Positions 8,918-17,577 of a stretch of DNA of 64,000 bases are shown here, piece by piece. The stretch is taken from NCBI RefSeq assembly GCF_001644575.1, contig NZ_CP015596.1, forward strand, positions 1,612,001-1,676,000, written 5' to 3'. The notes under the pieces were generated by a model that saw nothing but the letters and a program-made list of their open reading frames with translations, was not told the DNA's origin and ran no database searches. The DNA comes from Mycobacterium adipatum. GTDB taxonomy: Bacteria; Actinomycetota; Actinomycetes; Mycobacteriales; Mycobacteriaceae. Every line of letters starts with the position of its first letter. Position 1 is the stretch's first letter. The translations under genes and the position numbers were made by a program.

Positions 8918-10008
8918 TTCGTCTCCTCGGTCACGGCGGGGGTCGGTTGGGTGAATCGTCCGCGCAGCGCCAGCGATACGTACACCAGGGCGACCAGGAC
9001 GGGCACCTCGATGAGCGGGCCGACGACCCCGGCCAGCGCCTGCCCGGAGGTCACGCCGTAGGTGGCGACCGCCACCGCGATGGCCAGCTCGAAGTTGTTG
9101 CCGGCGGCGGTGAAGGCCAGCGTCGTGGTGCGCTCGTAGCCCAGCCCGATCAGCGCTCCGAGCAGGTAGCCGCCGCCCCACATGACGGCGAAGTAGGCCA
9201 GCAAGGGCAGTGCGATCCGCGCGACATCCCAGGGTCGCGAGATGATCTGGTCACCTTGGAGCGCAAAGAGAATGACGATGGTGAACAGCAGGCCGTAGAG
9301 CGCCCACGGTCCGATCTTCGGGAGGAAACGAGACTCGTACCAGTCCCGGCCCTTGGCCTTCTCGCCGTACCGGCGGGTGAGAAAGCCTGCCACCAAGGGA
9401 ATCCCGAGGAAGATGAGCACCGATTTGGCGATCTGCCACACCGACGTATCGATGGTGGTCTGCTCCAGGCCGAGCCAACCCGGCAGCACCGACAGATAGA
9501 ACCAGCCCAAGACCGCGAACATGAAGACCTGGAACACCGAGTTGATCGCCACCAACACCGCGGCGGCCTCCCGGTCACCGCAGGCCAGGTCGTTCCAGAT
9601 GATCACCATCGCGATACAGCGGGCGAGGCCGACGATGATCAACCCGGTGCGGTACTCCGGCAGGTCGGGCAGCATCAGCCATGCCAGCGCGAACATCAAC
9701 GCGGGCCCCAGCAGCCAGTTCAGCGCCAGCGAGGACAGCAGCAGTTTGCGGTCGCCGGTGACCGTGTCCAGGCGGTCGTAGCGCACCTTGGCCAACACCG
9801 GGTACATCATCACCAGCAGACCGATGGCGATGGGCAGTGAGACACCGTCGAGTTCCACGGCGCCGAGGGCACTGCCGAGACCGGGGATGAGCCGGCCCAG
9901 CAGCAGTCCGGCCGCCATGGCGATGCCGATCCACACCGGCAGCATCCGATCCAGCGCGGACAGCTTCTTGACGACCGCCGAGTCGGCGGCGGTGGTGGGG
10001 GTGCTCAT
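8914..10008 (-). CDS. acr3: Arsenite efflux permease Acr3
   Basis: 364 residues, about ten membrane helices, Acr3/BART family. Essential Cys131 sits in GLARCIAMVIIWNDLACGD and the C-terminal AAGNNFELAIAVAVA holds the conserved Glu. Acr3 extrudes arsenite by proton exchange. ATG 10008 is chosen over an upstream in-frame start because it overlaps the arsR stop by 4 nt (ATGA), the pattern used throughout this operon. Confidence 0.95.
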   Translation of the reverse strand: MSTPTTAADSAVVKKLSALDRMLPVWIGIAMAAGLLLGRLIPGLGSALGAVELDGVSLPIAIGLLVMMYPVLAKVRYDRLDTVTGDRKLLLSSLALNWLLGPALMFALAWLMLPDLPEYRTGLIIVGLARCIAMVIIWNDLACGDREAAAVLVAINSVFQVFMFAVLGWFYLSVLPGWLGLEQTTIDTSVWQIAKSVLIFLGIPLVAGFLTRRYGEKAKGRDWYESRFLPKIGPWALYGLLFTIVILFALQGDQIISRPWDVARIALPLLAYFAVMWGGGYLLGALIGLGYERTTTLAFTAAGNNFELAIAVAVATYGVTSGQALAGVVGPLIEVPVLVALVYVSLALRGRFTQPTPAVTEETK

Positions 10009-10388
10009 CGTGCAGTCTCCTCGACACAGGCATCGGATGGTGTGGGGGGTCCGCTCTCGATCTGCAGGATGTTCGAAAGCTGTTGTAGTGCTTCGGGGAC
10101 GGCCCGGTAGTACACCCACGAGCCGCGTCGCTCGCTACCCAGGATGCCGGCGGAGCGAAGCACCTTCAGGTGGTGGGAGATGGTCGGTTGGGACAGGTCG
10201 AATGTTGCCGAGATATCGCAGACGCATGCCTCGCCGCCGGCGCTGCTGGCGATCAGGCTCAGCAGCCGCAGCCGGACCGGATCGCCCAGCGCCTTGAACA
10301 TCTGCGCCAGCGGCAGGCATGCCCGCTCGTCAAGAGGCGCTCGGCCGAGGGCGTCCTCGGTACGCAGCAGCTGGAGTGAATTCGACAT
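10005..10388 (-). CDS. arsR: ArsR-family arsenite repressor (ELCVCD type)
   Basis: 127 residues. The winged helix includes ALGDPVRLRLLSLI and SQPTISHHLKVLRSAGIL. The As(III) site GEACVCDIS has Cys55 and Cys57, close to the classical ELCVCDL motif. It is the second ArsR of the island and heads the run arsR-acr3-arsC-arsD-arsA. An operator identical in type to that of the first arsR lies in the 25-nt gap before its start. Confidence 0.92.
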   Translation of the reverse strand: MSNSLQLLRTEDALGRAPLDERACLPLAQMFKALGDPVRLRLLSLIASSAGGEACVCDISATFDLSQPTISHHLKVLRSAGILGSERRGSWVYYRAVPEALQQLSNILQIESGPPTPSDACVEETAR

Positions 10389-10397
10389 TCATCTATA

Positions 10398-10412
10398 TTG
10401 ACGTATATCGAA
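10398..10412. promoter_or_regulatory. Ars operator copy 3
   Basis: TTGACGTATATCGAA, 13 of 15 identical to copy 1 at 5807-5821. It fills the gap between the arsC stop (10413) and the arsR start (10388), marking an internal promoter for arsR-acr3-arsC-arsD-arsA. Confidence 0.65.
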
Positions 10413-11087
10413 TTAAGGGGCAACCGGCACCGAGAGTTCGGCGAGCAGTGCCCGCACCCGCCGCTCGATCTCGTCGCGGATCGGTCGGACCGCGTCGACA
10501 CCCTGGCCGTGCGGGTCCTCGAGCACCCACTCTTCATAGCGGCGGCCCGGGAAGATCGGGCAGGCGTCGCCGCAGCCCATGGTCACGATGACATCGGCGG
10601 CCCGCACGATTTCCTCCGTCCACGGCTTGGGGTACTCGCGGGAGATGTCGATACCTCGCTCGGCCATTGCGGCCACAGCGGCCGGGTTCACCTCGTCCCC
10701 GGGCTCGGAACCACCCGACCACGCCACCGCGCGATCGTCGGCCAGGTGGGTGAAGAATCCCAGCGCCATCTGTGAGCGGCCCGCGTTGTGCGTGCACAGG
10801 AACAACACGGTCGGCTTGCCGTCATTCGACTTGCCTTCGACCTTGGCCAGCGCGTGCAGGCGTTGGCGGGCGAAGCGCTCGGCGAGCAGCGGCAGGAAGT
10901 TGGGTACGCTCGCGCGCCCCGCGAACTGCTCGTACGAGGTGTGCAGGAACAGTTCGATGGTCTCGACGCCGAAGTGGTCGCCGAAGTCTTGCTGCAGCCG
11001 GGTCGCGGAGGTCCGCAGCGCCAGTTGCTGGTCGATCGACAGATCGTGCCGCAGATGCGGATGGCTCTCGGTGAGGTTGTCGCTCAT
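10413..11087 (-). CDS. arsC: Arsenate-mycothiol transferase with N-terminal helical domain
   Basis: 224 residues. The first about 90 form a helical extension (three-helix-bundle type, containing VETIELFLHTSYEQFA). The catalytic LMW-PTPase domain follows with FLCTHNAGRSQMA (Cys98, C-x5-R intact) and TMGCGDACPIFPGRRYEEW with extra cysteines. The layout resembles the extended ArsC1'-type enzymes of Corynebacterium that conjugate arsenate to mycothiol. Same strand as the rest, 24 nt after the ArsR-ArsC fusion gene. Confidence 0.9.
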   Translation of the reverse strand: MSDNLTESHPHLRHDLSIDQQLALRTSATRLQQDFGDHFGVETIELFLHTSYEQFAGRASVPNFLPLLAERFARQRLHALAKVEGKSNDGKPTVLFLCTHNAGRSQMALGFFTHLADDRAVAWSGGSEPGDEVNPAAVAAMAERGIDISREYPKPWTEEIVRAADVIVTMGCGDACPIFPGRRYEEWVLEDPHGQGVDAVRPIRDEIERRVRALLAELSVPVAP

Positions 11088-11111
11088 GTGCTGCTCCTGG
11101 GTGTTCGTCGT

Positions 11112-11789
11112 TCAAAGGGGTTGAAGGCTGGGGGTGAGGCGGTCGATGCGTGCGGTCAGGTCGTCCATTGCTTCATCGAACGCATCGGGTTCGGCGGTTC
11201 GGGCCGGGTCGCAGACCGACCAATGGATACGTGGGAGGTCGGCCGGCAGTTCCTCGTGGGCGTTGTCGCAGACCGCGATGACCAGATCCGTCGGGTCCAT
11301 GACCTCGACGAGATGCCGGGGTTTGGTCGGGCGTAGCGGCAGGTTGCGCCGGCGCGCCGCGGCGACGGCGCCCGGGTGCACCTCGGTGGCCGGTTGGGTC
11401 CCTGCGGATGTGGCGGGGACCGAACTGCGCCGGTTCCAGATGGCCGCCGCGAGTTGGCTGCGAGCCGAATTCTGGGTGCAGACGAACACCACCCGCCGCG
11501 CTTTGTGGTCGGCGGGCGAGATCAGGGACTCCAGCGCCCCATGGTTGAGCTTCAGGTAGATCCGTCGGCCGTCGGCCTCCGAGCGTGAGCGCTCGATCAC
11601 CGCGGCGCGCGCAAGGACGTTGACGTGGTGCGCCAACAGATTCGACGGGATGGACAGCATTGCGCGCAGCTCGGACGGGGCGGCGTCGGCGCCGAGCAGG
11701 TGGTCGACGATCGACAGTCGTACCGGGTCGGCGAGGGCGGCGAGCACGGCGACCCGGCGCGCCAATTCGGAAGATCGATCAATGGACAT
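11112..11789 (-). CDS. ArsR-ArsC fusion: winged-helix repressor joined to LMW arsenate-reductase fold
   Basis: 225 residues from ATG 11789; an alternative ATG at 11801 lies inside the palindromic operator. Residues about 1-90 form an ArsR-like winged helix (ALADPVRLSIVDHLL, SNLLAHHVNVLARAAVI) without the CxC site. Residues about 97-220 form an LMW-phosphatase ArsC domain with VFVCTQNSARSQ (Cys104 with this start, C-x5-R intact). It may sense arsenate or phosphate chemistry through the enzyme fold, or be a regulator with its own reductase. First gene of the island, divergent from pstS. Confidence 0.85.
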   Translation of the reverse strand: MSIDRSSELARRVAVLAALADPVRLSIVDHLLGADAAPSELRAMLSIPSNLLAHHVNVLARAAVIERSRSEADGRRIYLKLNHGALESLISPADHKARRVVFVCTQNSARSQLAAAIWNRRSSVPATSAGTQPATEVHPGAVAAARRRNLPLRPTKPRHLVEVMDPTDLVIAVCDNAHEELPADLPRIHWSVCDPARTAEPDAFDEAMDDLTARIDRLTPSLQPL

Positions 11790-11812
11790 TGACTCAATCA
11801 TTACTGAGTCAA
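11789..11812. promoter_or_regulatory. Palindromic operator at ArsR-ArsC fusion gene
   Basis: Perfect 8-bp arms TTGACTCA (11789-11796) and TGAGTCAA (11805-11812) with an 8-nt spacer. The left arm touches the start codon and the spacer contains a TAATGAT -10-like element on the minus strand. The sequence differs from the other ars operators, so the fusion protein probably autoregulates separately. Confidence 0.6.
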
Positions 11813-11862
11813 TTGGCGGACGTCAACGCCGCGGGCGGGTTTCCCCCGGTCGGCCCCTGCTG

Positions 11863-11880
11863 GTTCATCTTGCGTTCACT
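11863..11880 (+). promoter_or_regulatory. RegX3/PHO-box-like direct repeat before pstS
   Basis: GTTCATC (11863-11869), 4 nt, GTTCACT (11874-11880): an 11-bp direct repeat close to the GTTCACC-N4-GTTCACC pattern I recall for RegX3 sites in mycobacteria. It lies 108 nt before the pstS start and fits phosphate-starvation control of pstSCAB. Confidence 0.6.
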
Positions 11881-11987
11881 ATCCGTAGGGCATCGATTCA
11901 CAGGTGGCCCTTAAGTTCACAGCCGAGCGGCGAGAGAACTGCTCGACGCGACATGCGTGTCCCGATATCCGTACTCGAAGGAGCTTC

Positions 11988-13115
11988 GTGAAGGCCAAAC
12001 GATCTGGTGCCGCGCTGGGCATGCTTGCCGCCGGTACCCTGCTGCTGTCCGCATGTGGAAGCGACAACAACACCGGCAGCACCGCCACCAGCGGTTCGGC
12101 CTCCGGTACGTCGTCGGCGGCCGCGGACTGTGGCGGTAAGAACTCCATCACCGCCGAGGGTTCGACCGCGCAGCAGAACGCCATCGCGCTGTTCAACCAG
12201 GTGTGGGGTCAGAAGTGCCAGGGCAAGAACCTGTCCTACAACCCGACCGGGTCGGGCGCGGGCCGCGAGCAGTTCGTCGCCAAGAACGTCGACTTCGCCG
12301 GATCGGACTCCGCGATCAAGGAAGAGCAGGCCCAGCAGGCCGCCGAGCGTTGCGGTGGCAACCCGGCGTGGAACCTGCCGCTGGTCTTCGGTCCCATCGC
12401 CATGGCCTACAACGTCGAGGGCGTCGAGGGACTGGTGCTCAACGGTGACACGCTGGCCAAGATCTTCCAGGGCCAGCTGACCAAGTGGAACGATCCGGCC
12501 ATCGCCGCGCTCAACGAGGGCAAGACCCTGCCCGACACCGCCATCACCCCGATCTTCCGCTCCGACTCCTCGGGCACCACCGACAACTTCCAGAAGTACC
12601 TGGAGGCCGCCTCGGGGGGTTCATGGACCAAGGGTGACGGCAGCGAGTTCCAGGGCGGCGCCGGCGAGGGCGCGCAGAAGTCCGCCGGTGTGGCGCAGGC
12701 CGTGCAGGCCACCCCCGGCGCCATCGGCTACGTGGAGAAGGGCTTCGCCGATCAGGCCGGCATTCCCTACGCCCAGATCGACACCGGTGCCGGCGCGGTC
12801 GAGCTGACCGACGAGTCGGCCGGCAAGGCGATCGACGCGGCCAAGTTCGCGGCCGAGGGCAACGACCTGACGCTCGATCTGGACTCGCTGTACGGAACCA
12901 AGGAACCCGGCGCCTACCCGCTGGTGCTGGCCACCTACGAGGTCGTCTGCTCCGATGGCTATGACGCCGAGACCGCCGCGGCCGTGAAGTCCTTCCTGAC
13001 AGTGGCCGCCAACGACGGCCAGGCCGGACTCTCCTCGGCCGGTTACGTGCCGTTGCCGGAGAAGTTCAAGGAGCGTCTGCTGACCTCCATCGAGGCCATC
13101 GGTCCGGCTTCCTAG
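11988..13115 (+). CDS. pstS: Phosphate ABC transporter substrate-binding lipoprotein PstS
   Basis: 375 residues from GTG 11988, with AAGGAG 5-6 nt upstream. The signal peptide ends in the lipobox LLSAC (Cys23). A Ser/Thr/Gly-rich linker leads to the PBP domain with ITAEGSTAQQNAI, YNPTGSGAGREQF and FRSDSSGTTDNFQKYL, the phosphate-binding loops. It captures periplasmic phosphate, and also arsenate, for PstCAB. A PHO-box-like repeat lies upstream. Longer in-frame ORF to 11904 rejected because the ribosome site and lipoprotein signal fix the GTG. Confidence 0.96.
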   Translation: MKAKRSGAALGMLAAGTLLLSACGSDNNTGSTATSGSASGTSSAAADCGGKNSITAEGSTAQQNAIALFNQVWGQKCQGKNLSYNPTGSGAGREQFVAKNVDFAGSDSAIKEEQAQQAAERCGGNPAWNLPLVFGPIAMAYNVEGVEGLVLNGDTLAKIFQGQLTKWNDPAIAALNEGKTLPDTAITPIFRSDSSGTTDNFQKYLEAASGGSWTKGDGSEFQGGAGEGAQKSAGVAQAVQATPGAIGYVEKGFADQAGIPYAQIDTGAGAVELTDESAGKAIDAAKFAAEGNDLTLDLDSLYGTKEPGAYPLVLATYEVVCSDGYDAETAAAVKSFLTVAANDGQAGLSSAGYVPLPEKFKERLLTSIEAIGPAS

Positions 13116-13164
13116 TTCGCTGGCGTAGACGCTGATTCGAGACGAGGATGGGTGCGGAGACCGC

Positions 13165-14238
13165 ATGACATATCAAGGTATCGAGAAGGGCTCAGACGGT
13201 ACTTCCGTGACTATTCCGAATCCAGCAGACTCGGGGTCGGGTGCGGCGATGGCCGCACCCTTCCCCGAGCCCACGCCGACTGCAACGAATCCGTCGAAGA
13301 ACTCCACGGTGCGCATCGGCGACCGGATCTTCGGTGGGCTCGCCAAGGGGTCGGGCATCCTCGTCATCGCGATCATCGCCGCGATCGGGATCTTCCTGCT
13401 GTGGCGGGCGATCCCGGCGCTCAGCCGCAACGAGGAGAACTTCTTCCTCTTCGGCGGTAACTGGATCACCACCGACACGTCCGCGATGCACTTCGGCATC
13501 CTGGACCTGCTGCAGGTCACGGTGTTCGTTTCGGTGTTCGCCCTCATCTTGGCGATGCCGGTGGCCCTGGGCATCGCGATCTACCTGACCAATTACGCGC
13601 ACAAGCGGGTCAAGGGGCCGTTGGCCTACATGGTCGACCTGCTGGCCGCGGTGCCCTCGATCATCTACGGCGTCTGGGGACTCTATGTCCTCGCGCCGGC
13701 GATCAAGCCAGTTGCGGTGTGGCTCAACGAGAATCTGAGCTGGCTGTTCCTGTTCTCCACCGGCAACGCATCGGTGGCCGGCGGCGGCACCATCTTCACC
13801 GCCGGAATCGTGCTGGCGGTGATGATCCTGCCGATCATCACCGCCGTCACCCGCGAGGTGTTCGTCCAGACCCCGCGCGGGCAGATCGAGGCGGCACTGG
13901 CACTGGGCGCCACCCGCTGGGAGGTCGTGCGTACCACGGTGCTGCCGTTCGGCATGTCGGGCTACATCTCCGGCGCCATGCTGGGCCTGGGCCGCGCGCT
14001 CGGTGAGACCATCGCGCTGCTGATCATCCTGCGCGGCACCCAGACCGCGTTCGGCTGGTCCCTGTTCGACGGCGGGTTCACCTTCGCCAGCAAGATCGCC
14101 TCGGCGGCTTCGGAATTCAACGACCAGTACAAGGCCGGCGCCTACATCGCCGCGGGTCTGGTGCTGTTCATCCTCACATTCGTGGTGAACTCGCTGGCCC
14201 GTGCCGCGGTTTCCGGAAAGGACCGGTCCGCATCATGA
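13165..14238 (+). CDS. pstC: Phosphate ABC transporter permease PstC
   Basis: 357 residues. A Pro/Ser/Thr-rich cytosolic N-terminus (about 1-55) precedes six membrane helices and the permease EAA loop [20 protein letters not shown]. Membrane channel half paired with PstA. ATG 13165, GGAG about 6 nt before. It lies 49 nt after pstS and its stop overlaps pstA by 4 nt. Confidence 0.95.
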   Translation: MTYQGIEKGSDGTSVTIPNPADSGSGAAMAAPFPEPTPTATNPSKNSTVRIGDRIFGGLAKGSGILVIAIIAAIGIFLLWRAIPALSRNEENFFLFGGNWITTDTSAMHFGILDLLQVTVFVSVFALILAMPVALGIAIYLTNYAHKRVKGPLAYMVDLLAAVPSIIYGVWGLYVLAPAIKPVAVWLNENLSWLFLFSTGNASVAGGGTIFTAGIVLAVMILPIITAVTREVFVQTPRGQIEAALALGATRWEVVRTTVLPFGMSGYISGAMLGLGRALGETIALLIILRGTQTAFGWSLFDGGFTFASKIASAASEFNDQYKAGAYIAAGLVLFILTFVVNSLARAAVSGKDRSAS

Positions 14239-15149
14239 CCGCAACACTGGATCAGCCGCTCAAAGCTCCCACCTTCCAGGGTGTCAGTGGGCGGCGGAAG
14301 TTCACCGACAACCTGGCGACGGTCCTGGTGACCGCGTCGGTGGTGATCGCGATCGTGCCGCTGGTGTGGGTGCTCTACACCGTGGTCGCCAAGGGTATCG
14401 GCGTCGTGCTCGACAGCACCTGGTGGATGAACTCGCAGGCGGGCATGACGGCCTTCCAGGCGGGCGGCGGCGCCTACCACGCGATCGTCGGCTCGTTGCT
14501 GCAAGCCCTGATCTGTGCCGTCATCTCGATCCCGATCGGCATTTTCGTCGCCATCTACCTGGTGGAGTACGGGGGCGGGACCCGACTGGGCAAGGTGACC
14601 ACCTTCATGGTCGACATCCTCACCGGCGTGCCCTCGATCGTGGCCGCCCTGTTCATCTACGCATTGTGGGTGGCGACCCTCGGCTTCGAGCGCTCCGGTT
14701 TCGCGGTGTCACTGGCTCTGGTGTTGTTGATGATCCCGGTCATCGTGCGCGCCACCGAGGAGATGCTGCGCATCGTCCCGATGGACCTGCGCGAGGCGAG
14801 TTATGCGCTCGGCGTGCCGAAGTGGAAGACCATCTCGGCCATCGTGGTGCCCACCGCGCTGTCGGGCATCGTCACCGGCATCCTGCTGTCGCTGGCCCGG
14901 GTCATGGGGGAGACGGCACCGCTGCTGATCCTGGTGGGCTACGCCCAGGCCATGAACTTCGACATGTTCAGCGGTTTCATGGGCTCGTTGCCCGGCATGA
15001 TGTTCGACCAGACATCGGCCGGCGCCGGCGCCAATCCCGTTCCGACCGACCGCCTGTGGGGCGCTGCGCTCACCCTCGTGGTCCTCATCGCGCTGCTCAA
15101 CGTCGGTGCGCGGTTCATCGCCAAGTTCTTTGCCCCGAAAAAGGTTTAG
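14235..15149 (+). CDS. pstA: Phosphate ABC transporter permease PstA
   Basis: 304 residues with six predicted membrane helices and the EAA loop [20 protein letters not shown]. Second membrane half of the Pst channel. ATG 14235 overlaps the pstC stop (ATGA). It is followed after 11 nt by pstB. Confidence 0.95.
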   Translation: MTATLDQPLKAPTFQGVSGRRKFTDNLATVLVTASVVIAIVPLVWVLYTVVAKGIGVVLDSTWWMNSQAGMTAFQAGGGAYHAIVGSLLQALICAVISIPIGIFVAIYLVEYGGGTRLGKVTTFMVDILTGVPSIVAALFIYALWVATLGFERSGFAVSLALVLLMIPVIVRATEEMLRIVPMDLREASYALGVPKWKTISAIVVPTALSGIVTGILLSLARVMGETAPLLILVGYAQAMNFDMFSGFMGSLPGMMFDQTSAGAGANPVPTDRLWGAALTLVVLIALLNVGARFIAKFFAPKKV

Positions 15150-15160
15150 GAGAGTCTGAC

Positions 15161-15937
15161 ATGGCCAAGCGGCTGGATCTCAAAGACGTCAACATCTACT
15201 ACGGTGCGTTCCACGCCGTGCAGAACGTGTCACTGTCGGTGGAACCGCGCAGCGTGACCGCGTTCATCGGCCCCTCGGGCTGCGGTAAGTCCACCGTGTT
15301 GCGGACCCTGAACCGTATGCACGAGGTGATCCCCGGTGCCTACGTCAAGGGCTCGGTGCTGCTCGACGGTGAGGACATCTACGGCGCCGGCGTCGATCCG
15401 GTGGGTGTCCGCAAGACCATCGGCATGGTGTTCCAGCGCCCGAACCCGTTCCCCACCATGTCGATCCGCGACAACGTGGTGGCCGGGCTGAAGCTGCAGG
15501 GCGTCCGCAACAAGAAGACCCTCGATGAGGTCGCCGAGCGTTCACTCAAGGGTGCCAACCTGTGGAACGAGGTGAAAGACCGCCTCGACAAGCCCGGTGG
15601 CGGTCTGTCCGGCGGCCAGCAGCAGCGTCTGTGCATCGCCCGCGCCATCGCCGTGCAGCCCGACGTGTTGCTGATGGATGAGCCGTGTTCGGCACTGGAC
15701 CCGATTTCCACCCTGGCGATCGAGGATCTCATCTCGGAGCTGAAGCAGGACTTCACCATCGTCATCGTCACGCACAACATGCAGCAGGCGGCCCGGGTCA
15801 GCGATCAGACGGCGTTCTTCAATCTCGAGGCCACCGGCAAACCCGGCCAGCTGATCGAGATCGACGACACCGAGAAGATCTTCTCCAACCCGACCCAGAA
15901 GGCCACCGAGGATTACATCTCCGGCCGATTCGGCTGA
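15161..15937 (+). CDS. pstB: Phosphate ABC transporter ATPase PstB (PhoT)
   Basis: 258 residues, equal in length to M. tuberculosis PhoT. Walker A GPSGCGKS (37-44), Q-loop [13 protein letters not shown], signature [14 protein letters not shown], Walker B VLLMDEP and H-loop VTHNM are all present. It powers PstCA phosphate import. A longer in-frame frame starts at 14201 inside pstA and is not real; ATG 15161 has AGGAGAG upstream. Strong terminator hairpin downstream. Confidence 0.97.
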   Translation: MAKRLDLKDVNIYYGAFHAVQNVSLSVEPRSVTAFIGPSGCGKSTVLRTLNRMHEVIPGAYVKGSVLLDGEDIYGAGVDPVGVRKTIGMVFQRPNPFPTMSIRDNVVAGLKLQGVRNKKTLDEVAERSLKGANLWNEVKDRLDKPGGGLSGGQQQRLCIARAIAVQPDVLLMDEPCSALDPISTLAIEDLISELKQDFTIVIVTHNMQQAARVSDQTAFFNLEATGKPGQLIEIDDTEKIFSNPTQKATEDYISGRFG

Positions 15938-15955
15938 CGGTCTCACAAGCGACGT

Positions 15956-15994
15956 CGGCGCGCTCACGTTCGGTCACCGAACGTGAGCGCGCCG
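15956..15994. terminator. Bidirectional hairpin between pstB and oxidoreductase
   Basis: Perfect 18-bp stem (15956-15973 with 15977-15994) and a 3-nt loop, no U-tract. Located between convergent genes, so it can stop transcription from both sides. Confidence 0.75.
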
Positions 15995-16002
15995 AACTCG
16001 TT

Positions 16003-16977
16003 CTAAGGGGTCAGCACCACCCTGGTGCCGGACGGTTCCGCAGCGGCCCAGGCGTCGGTCACCTCGGCCAGCGGCCGGGTTCGGGTGCGCAGGTCGATGG
16101 TGCCGGTCGCGACCATGTCGAACAGCCGCGGCAGCGCCTCGGAGCGGATCCTGGCCAACACGTCGGGCGGCACGCTGCCGATCCCGACCCCGGACATGGT
16201 GATGCCGGTGCCACGCAGGATCGCGGCCGGCAGTTCGATGGCGGGTCCGGCCATTGCCCCGATCTGGACGAATCGGGTGCGGTGATAGTGCGCGGCGGGG
16301 TGGCCGGCGGCCAGCGCGGTGAGCGTGCTCGCGGCCGGGGCACCCCAGAGGTAGTCCAGTACGGCATCGAAGGGGCGTTCGGCGTGTAGAGCGCCGATGC
16401 GCGCGTGCACCTCCGGGTCGCGGAGGTCCATCGCCTCGTCGGCCCCGACCGTGCGCAGCCACCGCAAGCGGGCAACGTCGCGGCCGGTGACGATCACCCG
16501 TCCGGCGCCGAACACGGACTTGGCCAGTTGCACCGCCAACGAGCCGGTCACGCCGGTGGCGCCCAGCACCAGCACATGGTCGCCAGGTGCCACGGCGGCG
16601 GCATGCTGCAGTGCGGCCCAGGCCGACATACCGGGATTCGGCACGGCTGCGGCGGTGACGGCATCGAGCCCGTCCGGTAGCTCCAGCATTGCGTGCGTGC
16701 TGATCAGAGTGCGCTCGGCCATCATGCCGTAGGGCGCGACGGCGCCGGTGTACACCCGTCGGCCGTCCTCGAGCCGGGCGACTCCGTCTACTCCGGCGAC
16801 GGCGGGGAGTGTGAGTTCACCGCTGGCATAGTGCTTTCCGCTGATAAGTGCCTTGGTGAGATTGGTCAGGGCGCTCGCCTCGACGGTGGCGACAACAGTG
16901 CCGTCGCCGGGCTGCGGCTCGGGAAATTCAGTGTAGCGGGGCGTCTGGCCCCATTCGGTGACGACGGCTGCCTTCAC
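16003..16977 (-). CDS. Quinone oxidoreductase-like MDR family protein
   Basis: 324 residues from GTG 16977, preceded by GGAG. Zinc-free medium-chain dehydrogenase/reductase: N-terminal GroES-like domain, then NAD(P)H-binding GATGVTGSLAVQLAKSVFGAGRVIVTG. No structural or catalytic zinc cysteines are seen. Likely an NADPH-dependent quinone or enone reductase; substrate unknown. Divergent from a MarR gene across a region with repeated ATGGTTTC palindromes, so probably that regulator's target. Confidence 0.85.
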   Translation of the reverse strand: MKAAVVTEWGQTPRYTEFPEPQPGDGTVVATVEASALTNLTKALISGKHYASGELTLPAVAGVDGVARLEDGRRVYTGAVAPYGMMAERTLISTHAMLELPDGLDAVTAAAVPNPGMSAWAALQHAAAVAPGDHVLVLGATGVTGSLAVQLAKSVFGAGRVIVTGRDVARLRWLRTVGADEAMDLRDPEVHARIGALHAERPFDAVLDYLWGAPAASTLTALAAGHPAAHYHRTRFVQIGAMAGPAIELPAAILRGTGITMSGVGIGSVPPDVLARIRSEALPRLFDMVATGTIDLRTRTRPLAEVTDAWAAAEPSGTRVVLTP

Positions 16978-17009
16978 GGCGCTCTCTCCTCATGGTTTCC
17001 GAAGATATG

Positions 17010-17070
17010 GTTTCTATGGAAACAATGTACGGCGGCGCATCCTCGGTGGCAACATGGTTTCCGTGAAAAC
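17010..17070. promoter_or_regulatory. MarR-type operators in divergent promoter region
   Basis: Two near-palindromes share GTTTC-N4-GAAAC-type arms: 17010-17023 (GTTTCTATGGAAAC) and 17057-17070 (GTTTCCGTGAAAAC). An additional GGTTTCC half-site lies at 16993-16999. The second covers the MarR start, indicating autorepression plus control of the divergent oxidoreductase. Confidence 0.55.
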
Positions 17071-17575
17071 CAAGTCCGGGCTGGTCGATGCGGTCAATAT
17101 GTTGGTCGGCGCGGTCGGGGACAAGTTCGACGCCGACGAGGACGGCGATCCGGAACGCGATTTCATGATCCAGCGCTGCCCGAAGCGGTTGGAAGGCGTG
17201 ATTCACCGATTGCCGACCCTGTCGATGCACCTGCTCGCCGCCATCGGGGAGGGTCCGTCCAGCGTGGTCGGGCTGGCTGCCCGCTCCGGCCAACTCAAGG
17301 GGACGGTGTCCAAGCATGTGCAGCGCCTGGTGGAGGCCGGCCTGGTGGAGCGCACGCCGGTGCCCGGCAACCGTAAGGAGATTCAGCTGCACCTCACCGC
17401 CGACGGCGCGCTGGTCTGCGCGGCACACCGCGAACTGCACCGCGAGATGGACCTGGGTATGCGCGAGTTCCTGCAGCGCTACAGCAACGCCGACTTACAG
17501 GTGCTGGAGAAAGTGCTGCGTGACCTGCTGGCCGCGCGCAAGGTAGGGGTGCGGATCGTCGCCGACGACGGCTGA
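17054..17575 (+). CDS. MarR-family transcriptional regulator
   Basis: 173 residues from ATG 17054, with an alternative GTG at 17063. Winged helix: RLPTLSMHLLAAIGEGPSSVVGLAARSG, LKGTVSKHVQRLVEAGLVER, then the wing and a long C-terminal dimerisation helix. Likely represses itself and the divergent MDR gene in response to an unknown ligand. Convergent with phoU, 2 nt apart. Confidence 0.85.
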   Translation: MVSVKTKSGLVDAVNMLVGAVGDKFDADEDGDPERDFMIQRCPKRLEGVIHRLPTLSMHLLAAIGEGPSSVVGLAARSGQLKGTVSKHVQRLVEAGLVERTPVPGNRKEIQLHLTADGALVCAAHRELHREMDLGMREFLQRYSNADLQVLEKVLRDLLAARKVGVRIVADDG

Positions 17576-17577
17576 CG

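Noticed and set aside
14201..15160. Large open frame extending pstB upstream
   Set aside because: It runs in a wrong frame through pstA; ATG 15161 has a ribosome site and matches the family length.
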